Assembly (NCBI GenBank): GCA_002317595.1
Contig: DCHL01000179.1
Location: forward strand, 1-10,505
Direction: 5' to 3'
Source of the DNA: Lachnospiraceae bacterium UBA1753
Lineage (GTDB): Bacteria; Bacillota; Clostridia; Lachnospirales; Lachnospiraceae
DNA: 10,505 nt
The position numbers were made by a program, and so were the translations under genes. Positions 1-7,100 of this stretch are shown here, one piece after another; position 1 is the first letter of the stretch, and each line of letters opens with the position of its first letter. The notes under the pieces are model-generated. The model did not search any database. It worked only from the letters and a program-made list of their open reading frames with translations, and had not been told where the DNA came from.

Positions 1-864
1 AATGGAAAGCAGTACGCTGTTCCTAAGGATATTGATACAATCGCTCTTTGGTACAACAAGACAATCTTCGACGAGATGGGCGTTGCTTATCCCGATGATA
101 CATGGACATGGGATGATTTCGCTGATGCAGCTGCAAAGCTTACAAACGACGAGCATTGGGGATATGCAATCCAGCCCGGTAACAACCAGGAAGGTTACTA
201 CAACACAATCTACTCTATGGGTGGATACGTAATCAGCGATGACAAGAAGACATCTGGTTTTGATGATCCTAACACAATCAAGGCTATGGAGCTCATCACT
301 GGCATGATCGCAGCAGGCAGCTGCCCTGACCTTAACACAGTATCTGAGACAGCTCCCAACGAGCTTCTTTCAGCTGGCAAGGTTGCAATGTCAATTAATG
401 GTTCTTGGATGCTTGCTGGATACCGTGACAACGAGTACACATCAGCAAACTGTGACGTAGCAGTTCTTCCTTTCACAAACGATCCTTCAGATAGAGTTTC
501 TATCTACAACGGACTTGGCTGGGCAGCTTCAGCTAACGGCAAGAATACAGACGCAGCTTGGAGCCTTATCGAGTACCTTGGAACAAAGGAAGCTCAGACA
601 AAGCAGGCAGAGCTTGGCGTAACAATGGCAGCTTACAAGGGATGTTCAGATGCATGGGTTAACAGCGTTGACTGCTTCGACCTTAACGGACATATGAAGA
701 TGCTTGATGCAAAGCTTGTATTCAGACCTTACTCAAGAAATACTGTAGTTTGGGAAGATATGATTACAGAGAAGCTTAAGGAAGCTTGGACAGGCGACAA
801 GGCAACTGCTGATGTATGTGCTGATATCGCAGCCAGCATGAATGAGATGCTTGCAGAGGAATAA
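1..864 (+). CDS. Sugar ABC transporter substrate-binding protein (family 1, CUT1), 5'-truncated
   Basis: This is the C-terminal 287 residues of an extracellular solute-binding lipoprotein that would capture a sugar or oligosaccharide outside the cell and hand it to the permeases encoded next door. The frame is open from base 1, so the gene starts upstream and its signal peptide and lipobox are outside the window. Family features visible are a GKQYAVPKD segment at the very start, the LWYNKTIFDEMGV helix, a TWTWDDFADAA segment typical of MalE/UgpB-type proteins, INGSWML in the middle (the usual G.W hinge/ligand segment) and the closing amphipathic helix ending NEMLAEE. An ATG at 76 lies inside this frame and is not the real start. 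The two permease genes downstream confirm the assignment. The substrate cannot be read from the sequence. Confidence 0.93.
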   Translation, partial: NGKQYAVPKDIDTIALWYNKTIFDEMGVAYPDDTWTWDDFADAAAKLTNDEHWGYAIQPGNNQEGYYNTIYSMGGYVISDDKKTSGFDDPNTIKAMELITGMIAAGSCPDLNTVSETAPNELLSAGKVAMSINGSWMLAGYRDNEYTSANCDVAVLPFTNDPSDRVSIYNGLGWAASANGKNTDAAWSLIEYLGTKEAQTKQAELGVTMAAYKGCSDAWVNSVDCFDLNGHMKMLDAKLVFRPYSRNTVVWEDMITEKLKEAWTGDKATADVCADIAASMNEMLAEE

Positions 865-876
865 ATAATAGTTTCT

Positions 877-959
877 GACTGTATTAAATAGTCTTTTGCT
901 CCCAATTATAAAGTGCAGTATAAGGGAACTTGTACTGCACTTTTGGTATTATTACTAAA
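877..959 (+). promoter_or_regulatory. Intercistronic hairpin cluster between binding-protein and permease genes
   Basis: Three inverted repeats fill this gap. A weak one pairs 877-882 with 888-893 and is followed by TTTT. A perfect 11-bp stem pairs 910-920 (AAAGTGCAGTA) with 933-943, with a 12-base loop and only four trailing Ts. A third pairs 942-948 with 953-959 around a 4-base loop and shares two bases with the second stem. In binding-protein transport operons such structures commonly act as partial terminators or as 3' stabilisers of the binding-protein message, giving more binding protein than permease. That role is inferred here. The short T-run argues against full termination. Confidence 0.6.
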
Positions 960-970
960 GGGTTCAACAA

Positions 971-975
971 AGGAG
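971..975 (+). promoter_or_regulatory. Ribosome binding site that decides the MalF-type permease start
   Basis: AGGAG lies one base before the first in-frame ATG (977), which is too close for initiation. It is 7 bases from the GTG at 983 and 10 bases from the ATG at 986. Translation therefore probably begins at 983 or 986 rather than 977. I chose the ATG at 986. Confidence 0.65.
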
Positions 976-985
976 AATGCCTGTG

Positions 986-1870
986 ATGAAAAAGATGACA
1001 TCCAGAGAAAAAAACGAAATGCTGTGGGGATGGATATTTATAGCACCGACCATGCTTGGACTTATCGTATTAAATATCATTCCAATCTTTCAGACAATCT
1101 ATCAGAGCTTTTTCAAGACTGGTGATTTCGGTAAGGGAAATGTATTTGTAGGACTGGCCAATTATCAGAAGGTATTTGGTGATACGGAAGTATGGCAGGC
1201 ACTGTGGAATACCATCAAGTATGCAGTGTTTGAGGTGCCTCTGTCAGTTGTAATTGCGCTCATCCTTGCAGTTCTCTTAAATAAGAAGATGAAGGGAAGG
1301 GAAGTATTCCGTACAATCTTCTTCCTGCCTATGGTTGTTGCTCCTGCAGCAATCGCGATGGTATGGAAATGGCTTTACAATTCAAATTTTGGTCTTATCA
1401 ACAATGTATTTGGGATTAAGGTTAACTGGATTTCTGATCCAAATATTGCAATTATTTCGATTGCTGTTATCGGTATCTGGTCTGTAATCGGATATAACAT
1501 GGTTCTTTTCCTGGCAGGACTTCAGGAGGTTCCAAGAGACTACTACGAGGCAGCTTCCCTTGACGGAGCAAATGGTGTCCAGCAGCTTCTCTATATCACG
1601 GTTCCCCTTATCTCACCTACAATCTTCTTTGTGCTTGTAACAAGAATTATTGGTGCGATGCAGGTATTCGACTTAATCTACATGATAATTGATTACAATA
1701 ACCCGGCTCTTAAGAAGACAGAGTCACTTGTTTATCTGTTCTACAAGTACTCGTTTGAGCAGAGTAAGAAGGGTTATGGTGCCACAGTTATCGTTGTTCT
1801 TCTGCTTGTTATTCTGCTTCTTACAATAGTTCAGATGATTGGCCAGAAGAAGTGGGTTCATTACGAATAG
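986..1870 (+). CDS. Carbohydrate ABC transporter permease, MalF/UgpA type
   Basis: This is one of two inner-membrane subunits of a CUT1 sugar importer. Counting from the ATG at 986 it has 294 residues, normal for the family. About six hydrophobic membrane segments are visible, beginning near residues 14-36 (WIFIAPTMLGLIVL) and ending near residues 268-285 (VIVVLLLVILLLTIV). The cytoplasmic EAA loop that docks on the ATPase is intact near residues 188-210: EAASLDGANG, then ITVPLISP. A conserved FRTIFFLPMVVAPAA segment precedes it. The start is placed by the ribosome binding site at 971-975; upstream alternatives are GTG 983 and ATG 977. The gene lies between the binding protein and the second permease, 17 bases from the latter, so the three are one transcription unit. 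No ATPase gene is present in the window; a shared MsmK/MsmX-type ATPase encoded elsewhere is the usual solution in Firmicutes. Confidence 0.93.
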   Translation: MKKMTSREKNEMLWGWIFIAPTMLGLIVLNIIPIFQTIYQSFFKTGDFGKGNVFVGLANYQKVFGDTEVWQALWNTIKYAVFEVPLSVVIALILAVLLNKKMKGREVFRTIFFLPMVVAPAAIAMVWKWLYNSNFGLINNVFGIKVNWISDPNIAIISIAVIGIWSVIGYNMVLFLAGLQEVPRDYYEAASLDGANGVQQLLYITVPLISPTIFFVLVTRIIGAMQVFDLIYMIIDYNNPALKKTESLVYLFYKYSFEQSKKGYGATVIVVLLLVILLLTIVQMIGQKKWVHYE

Positions 1871-1887
1871 GAAGGGGGTAAGACATT

Positions 1888-2718
1888 ATGACAATGAAAG
1901 ACAGAATCAATAAAATAGTTATCTATGTTGTACTTACTCTCGTTTCAATCACTATGCTGGTTCCATTTGTATGGATGTTCCTGACAGCCTTCAAGACTGT
2001 TGCAGAGACCATGCAGGTTGACCCATTCGTGCTTGTACCTGCAGTATGGCAGACTGAAAACTTCGGAAAAGTTATTGCAGCAATGGATTTCTTCAAGCTG
2101 TATGTGAACACGCTGCTTATGATTGCACTCAGAGTTCTCTGTGCTGTACTTACAGCAACGCTCAGTGGCTATGCATTTGCAAGACTTAAGTTCAAGGGCA
2201 AGGATTTCATGTTTGGAATGGTTCTGTTCCAGATGATGATTCCAGTACAGATTTTCATTATTCCTCAGTATGTAATGGTAAGTAAGCTTCACCTTACAAA
2301 CTCAATAATGGGACTTGTATTCCCTGGTCTTGTAACAGCATTTGGAACCTTCCTTTTGAGGCAGGCATATATGGGACTTCCCAGGGACCTTGAGGAGGCA
2401 GCAAGACTTGATGGATGCAACATCCCTCAGACATTCCTGTTTATCATGGCTCCACTTACAAAGTCATCCATGGTTGCACTTGGAATTTTCACTGCAGTGT
2501 TTGCGTATAAGGACCTGATGTGGCCTATGATTGTATGTCCTGACAATAACAAGACAACACTTGCAAGTGCTCTTGCCAAGATGAATGGACAGTATTCACA
2601 GAAGTATCCGGAACTTATGATGGCAGCACTTATTGCCTGTGTTCCAATGATTGTTATCTACATCTTCTTCCAGAAGCAGTTCATTGAAGGTATCGCTACT
2701 TCCGGTGGAAAATTATAA
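1888..2718 (+). CDS. Carbohydrate ABC transporter permease, MalG/UgpE type
   Basis: This is the second membrane subunit of the sugar importer, 276 residues, the usual length. The first membrane segment follows a short basic N-terminus (residues about 9-31), with roughly six segments in total. The EAA loop is clear at residues 169-190: EEAARLDGCN followed by FLFIMAPL. The protein ends in the typical QKQFIEGIATSGGKL tail of MalG-like permeases, in which the EGxxxGxxK pattern is conserved. A strong ribosome binding site (AAGGGGGT at 1872-1879) sits 8 bases before the ATG at 1888; an alternative ATG lies at 1894. The partner permease is immediately upstream and an intrinsic terminator immediately downstream, so this is the last gene of the operon. 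Confidence 0.94.
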   Translation: MTMKDRINKIVIYVVLTLVSITMLVPFVWMFLTAFKTVAETMQVDPFVLVPAVWQTENFGKVIAAMDFFKLYVNTLLMIALRVLCAVLTATLSGYAFARLKFKGKDFMFGMVLFQMMIPVQIFIIPQYVMVSKLHLTNSIMGLVFPGLVTAFGTFLLRQAYMGLPRDLEEAARLDGCNIPQTFLFIMAPLTKSSMVALGIFTAVFAYKDLMWPMIVCPDNNKTTLASALAKMNGQYSQKYPELMMAALIACVPMIVIYIFFQKQFIEGIATSGGKL

Positions 2719-2745
2719 TCAGACTAACATATTTTATTTAATATT

Positions 2746-2784
2746 GGACGTGTGTCGAGAGATGCACGTCCTTTTATTATTTTA
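2746..2784 (+). terminator. Intrinsic terminator of the sugar transporter operon
   Basis: A 7-bp GC-rich stem pairs GGACGTG (2746-2752) with CACGTCC (2765-2771) around a 12-base loop, followed directly by a T-rich tract at 2772-2783. It lies 27 bases after the MalG-type stop codon, where an operon end is expected. Confidence 0.85.
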
Positions 2785-2813
2785 GTGCATAACGAAGTTG
2801 CAATTCTTTAATG

Positions 2814-2836
2814 AAAAAATGCGAAGCATTTTTTTT
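2814..2836 (+). terminator. A-tract/T-tract hairpin with GAA loop, possible second or bidirectional terminator
   Basis: Six As plus TGC (2814-2822) pair perfectly with GCA plus six Ts (2826-2834) around a GAA triloop, and the T-run continues to 2836. The A-tract on the left and T-tract on the right would let it act in either direction. It lies between the sugar operon terminator and the acyltransferase gene. Its role as a terminator is inferred from shape only; the stem is AT-rich and so not very stable. Confidence 0.4.
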
Positions 2837-2848
2837 GAATTTGAAGTT

Positions 2849-2878
2849 TTGCCCTGCCAGCCCAAAATATGATAAAAT
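2849..2878 (+). promoter_or_regulatory. Weak candidate promoter for the acyltransferase gene
   Basis: TTGCCC (2849-2854) and TAAAAT (2873-2878) are separated by 18 bases. The match to sigma-A consensus is mediocre. A promoter is expected here because the gene follows a terminator, but the exact hexamers are uncertain; TATGAT at 2868-2873 is another possible -10. Confidence 0.25.
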
Positions 2879-2920
2879 TAATGATACTAAATATTGGTTT
2901 GGATTAATTCAGGAGATCAA

Positions 2921-4018
2921 ATGGCAAAAGAGAGAAAGTATTATTTTGATATGGCGAAGGGTATAGGTATTATCCTTGTGGTAATGGGACATCTTGAGTA
3001 TATCAGCATTCCGCTGAGATATTTTATTGCGTCGTATCATATGCCCATGTTTTTCGTAATATCCGGAATGCTTATGTGCATGACCGGTGAGGAGAATAAG
3101 GAGGTTGGAAGGACTGTAAAGGGTAAGCTTACAAGAATGGCGATTCCTTATCTTGCGTTCAGTATTCTCTACCTTATTATAGAGATCGGTTATGGATACA
3201 TGACAGGAACATGGAATTTCTGGACCTGGATTCAGGATCTGTGGCTATCGATATGTCTTTATGGAATCTCCGTGCTCTGGTTCCTGCCGGCAATGTTCTT
3301 TGGATTCCTGCTGTTATATTTTTTGCGCAAAAAGACTTCTCATACGGTGACAATTATTGCTGTCGTCATACTGACCGTCATAATGTATGGCCTGACTTTC
3401 GTGCTCGAATATATGAAGGTGGCTTTTACATACAATTTCATTATGTCCGAGCTGTACTATCCACTTGCCATGGCTGTCAGGTCGTTCTTTGCAATGGCAT
3501 ACCTGGCGGTGGGCTACTATACGTACTATCTTCTGCAAAGACCGTCAGCTATTTTGGACAGGGTGAGAAAGCTTCCCAGAATTCTGGGAGTTGTAGTAAG
3601 CCTTGTATTATTGGGAATTGTTGCATATCTGAGCCAGGTTAACGGGGCTGTCGATATTCATTTCCTGATTTTCGGAAATCCTCTTATATATATTTTTAAC
3701 TCTCTGGCAGGTTCGGGAGCGGTAATACTGCTCTGCTGGACACTTGAGCCGCTGGCAAAGACTATTCCGTGCAGGATACTTAGATATTATGGAGAGAATT
3801 CTCTTATTGTAATGGCGACACATATCAATTCCTACATATTGTATTGTTCGATAATCGTGGCAATGCATGTCGTCAAATATGTGACCAGGGCAAAAAATTA
3901 TATTTTCTGTACGTTAATATTAGTGATAGTATTCGTCAGCGAGATATTTGTCATTGAGATAATCAACAGATTTTTCCCATTTTTTGCAGGAAAGGGCTTC
4001 AAAAGAAAGAATAGATAG
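2921..4018 (+). CDS. Membrane acyltransferase, acyltransferase-3 family (OafA/NolL-like)
   Basis: This is a polytopic membrane protein of 365 residues that would transfer an acyl (often acetyl) group onto a sugar of a surface polysaccharide or related glycan. The R/K-x10-H signature of the family is present as K13 to H24 in the segment FDMAKGIGIILVVMGHL. YHMPMFFVISGML (from residue 39) matches the second conserved block (HmPlFFfiSG), and GENSLIVMATH (G291 to H301) matches the conserved C-terminal block. About ten hydrophobic segments follow one another, as expected. AGGAG at 2911-2915 lies 5 bases before the ATG at 2921, which fixes the start. A longer reading from TTG at 2894 would place this ribosome binding site inside the gene. 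The acceptor is unknown; no glycan synthesis genes flank it. No clear terminator separates it from the next promoter. Confidence 0.88.
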   Translation: MAKERKYYFDMAKGIGIILVVMGHLEYISIPLRYFIASYHMPMFFVISGMLMCMTGEENKEVGRTVKGKLTRMAIPYLAFSILYLIIEIGYGYMTGTWNFWTWIQDLWLSICLYGISVLWFLPAMFFGFLLLYFLRKKTSHTVTIIAVVILTVIMYGLTFVLEYMKVAFTYNFIMSELYYPLAMAVRSFFAMAYLAVGYYTYYLLQRPSAILDRVRKLPRILGVVVSLVLLGIVAYLSQVNGAVDIHFLIFGNPLIYIFNSLAGSGAVILLCWTLEPLAKTIPCRILRYYGENSLIVMATHINSYILYCSIIVAMHVVKYVTRAKNYIFCTLILVIVFVSEIFVIEIINRFFPFFAGKGFKRKNR

Positions 4019-4031
4019 TTCTGTGCAGACT

Positions 4032-4060
4032 TTGACACTGTATAGTGTGTGTGATAAACT
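4032..4060 (+). promoter_or_regulatory. Sigma-A promoter of the TPR/pseudo-AAA-glgB operon
   Basis: A perfect -35 TTGACA (4032-4037) is followed after 17 bases by TAAACT (4055-4060). That -10 matches consensus at four of six positions and is helped by an extended TGn element (TGA, 4052-4054). Transcription would start near 4067, giving a leader of roughly 35 bases before the GTG start at 4101. Confidence 0.7.
4035..4048 (+). promoter_or_regulatory. Candidate operator palindrome inside the promoter spacer
   Basis: ACACT (4035-4039) and AGTGT (4044-4048) form an inverted repeat around GTAT. It overlaps the -35 element and sits in the spacer, where a bound repressor would block RNA polymerase. 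The regulator is unknown and the site is short, so it could be chance. Confidence 0.35.
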
Positions 4061-4100
4061 TATGACGACTATGAAAATGTGTAATTTTGAGGTGAAATAG

Positions 4101-7100
4101 GTGGATAAGTACGAGTATCAGGTTCGACTTGACCAGATAAAGCAGTTGCTCAGCGAGCATGAGTACGCCGAGGCCATGAAGGTGTGTGACACCATTGACT
4201 GGACCAAGGTCAGAAATACCAACACGCTGTGTACAGTAAGTGAGATTTATAAGATAAACAGAAAATATGAAGATGCGAGAGACGTATTGCTGCTGGCTTA
4301 TGACAGGTTCCCCAGCAATAAGTCTATTGTTTATGCGCTCTGCGAATTGTCAATTAAGATGAAGGAACTGCTTCCCGCGATAGAGTACTTTAAGGAGTTT
4401 AAGCATATTGCTCCTAATGACAGCGATGCTTACATCCTTCAGTACAAGCTCTATGAGGCGCAGGATGTATCGCTTGAAGAGCGAATTGATGTTCTTGAAA
4501 AATATAAGAAGTATGGCGACTATATTGAGAAGTGGGCGTATGAGCTTGCATATCTCTATCATAGGGTTGGACTTGCAACCAAATGTGTGGATGAGTGTGA
4601 AGAACTTATCGTATGGTTTGGTGAGGGCAAGTATGTGCAGAAGGCAATGGAGCTGAAGATGCTTCACCGTCCACTTTCTGCGAGCCAGCAGGAGAAATAT
4701 GACCGAATGGTCGGAATCTCTGAGGATGAAGAGTACTTCAACGAGGAAGATGCTGAGGAAGAGTACGAAGACGAGGTTTATGGTGATGAGGAGTATCCAG
4801 AGGACGGATATGAAGGTGAGCCGTATCCCGAAGACGGGTATACAGATGGTGGTTTCGGACCTGCATACGCACCTGTAGTTGACAGCCGCAGAGTTCCAAC
4901 GCAGGAGATTCCTGCTATTCCTGACGAGGATGGCATCATTCCGACAGCTGACCCTTCTTCAATCGAGGCCAAGATTATTGGAGTTGATAAGTTCAGCACA
5001 CAGAATCTCCAGGCTGAGCTATCTAAGAGCATAGCTGAAGTACTTGAGGAGCAGCCAGGAGCAGCCGTTCAGCTTGAGCCAGTTGAAGAGGGTGAGAGTA
5101 TTCCCTACGAAGATGGTCAGGCAGGCTACTCTGATGAAGAACTGGAATATCATGAGACATACTCTGAGGAGCAGATTCCACAGGAGTCTGTATACGAAGA
5201 TGAAATAGTACCACCGCAGGAGCCTGTGTATGAGGAAGAGATAGCACCGGCGCAGGAGCCTGTGTATGAGGAAGAGATAGCACCGGCGCAGGAACCTGTA
5301 TACGAGGAAGAGACAGTTCCAGTGCAGGAGACTTCAATTGAGGAAGAGCCTGTGAAGGAAGAGGTACAGCCTGCAGTTACAGCTGCACCTGTTCAGGAGC
5401 CTGTTGCAAGGGTAATCCCTATGGAGGTTCCGTCTTCCGGTCCTACAAGAGTGACCAGGAGCGATATAAATAATGCTCATATTTCAAATACGGCAGCTAT
5501 TCCACCAGTTGATGGAAATGATGAGGGACCGCAGGTTGTACTTATGGAGACAGCAGGCGATCCGAAGACAGTAAAGATCGTGCCATCTGAGGAGAGTGAT
5601 ACCGTAAAGTCAGTTCCTGCTTCATATCCTATTCAGCGTGAGCCTGATGATGAAGAGAAGCTTAACAGAATGCTTGAGCAGGAGACAAATGGACAGATTT
5701 CAATGGTTGTACCTGAAGAGGAGACCATTGAGAAACAGATTACTGGACAGATGGATATCAGTGGATATCTTGAGATGTGGGAGCGTCAGCGTAAGGAGAA
5801 CCAGAAGAGAAGAATAGCTGGTGCACTTCGCAAGTCACTTGAGCAGACAAATACTATCGTAGGTCCATTGTCATCAGTTCTTCCTAATATTACAGGACCA
5901 ATCCCGTCAGTTGAGGAACTGGAGAAGACAATCACTCTCATTGATGAGGATAAGGAATCCGCAGCAGCCGCGGCAGTTAGGAAGGCTGCACAGGAGGCAT
6001 TTGAGAATGGCGCTGTTCCTGTAGCACCAATGCAGACAGAAGCTGCAGAACCCGTAGCAAAGGAAGAGCCTATATATGAGGAGGAACCCGTAGCAGAGGA
6101 AGAGCCTGTGTACGAGGAGGAACCCGTAGCAGAGGAAGAGCCTGTATATGAGGAGGAACCCGTATACGAGGAAGAGCCCGTATACGAGGAAGAGCCTATA
6201 TACGAGGAGCCTGGAAAGTTTGATACTTCACAGATTCCTGTTGATGATTTTGCGACGGGTGCGATACCAGTACTTGAGGAAGTACCGGTAGAGCCGGAAG
6301 CAGTTGTATACGGAGAAGAACCCGCATATGAGGAGGAGCCTGTATACGAGGAAGAACCCGCATATGAGGAGGAACCTGTATACGAGGAAGAGCCTGTGTA
6401 TGAGGAAGAACCCGTATACGAGGAAGAACCCGCATATGAAGAGGAACCTGTAGCGGAGGAAGAACCTGCATACGAAGAAGAACCCGTAGCAGAGGAAGAA
6501 CCTGAGTACGAAGAGGAACCGGAAGAGGATGATCTGTACAGTGAGGAAGATGATCCGTCAGATGTTCTCTCAGAGGATGAGTTGGAGGAACTGTTTGGTT
6601 CATTCCTTAATATGAAGGACATGAGAAGCCGAATTATTGACGTGCTTAGAAATGTGGATATGAATCCCGTCGCTAACAACGTGATAATAACTGGTAACGA
6701 GCAGAATGCGAGAATGAAGCTTGCACATGCAATAGCAAGAAGCATGCAGCGCACAGAGGTTGATTTCACCGGAAAGCTTGCTAAGGTTTCAGCGAAGGCA
6801 CTTAACACTAAGGATATCCGCCGTGCAATGTCAAAAATGAACAATGGGGCACTCATTATTGAAAAGGCGGGGGATCTTACAGTTAATACGCTTGACACCA
6901 TATCTAAGGTCATCAATCACAGCGATGTGAATATGGTTATCATCCTTGAGGATGAGAAGAGCGAAATCAGAAAGCTGTCAGGGCTTAGATCATACTTTGG
7001 AAAGATGTTTAACATCAAGATTAACATCCCGACATACAATAACGATGACCTTGTTGAATTTGCTAAACAATATGCGCTTGAAAGAGAGTATACTATTGAT

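Noticed and set aside
2..232. Small + strand open frame at the left edge
   Set aside because: It overlaps the binding-protein frame, which matches a known family from base 1; the small frame has no recognisable product.
977..985. Permease start at ATG 977
   Set aside because: Only one base separates it from the AGGAG ribosome binding site; GTG 983 or ATG 986 have proper spacing.
913..1125. Open frame of 70 codons overlapping the hairpins and permease start
   Set aside because: It runs out of frame through the conserved permease N-terminus and has no ribosome binding site or family resemblance.
1..2718. Absence of an ATPase gene in the sugar transporter operon as a sign of a broken operon
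   Set aside because: CUT1 operons in Firmicutes commonly lack one and share a single MsmK/MsmX-type ATPase; both permeases keep intact EAA loops.
2894..2920. Longer N-terminus for the acyltransferase from TTG 2894
   Set aside because: AGGAG at 2911-2915 would fall within the gene and correctly precedes the ATG at 2921, which also gives the usual family N-terminus.
4350..4667. Reverse-strand open frame opposite the TPR-like domain
   Set aside because: Antisense shadow of a well-supported coding region, with no start signals.
6051..6518. Regular short repeats resembling an array such as CRISPR
   Set aside because: The period is 18 bases with no unique spacers, it stays in frame inside a coding sequence, and variation is mainly synonymous, so it is a protein repeat.
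5786..6916. Long reverse-strand open frame (376 codons) rich in Ser, Gly and Thr
   Set aside because: It is the antisense shadow of the PVYEEE repeats: codons such as GAG, GAA and TAC read backwards give Ser-rich text without stops. It has no ribosome binding site and the + strand gene clearly spans it.
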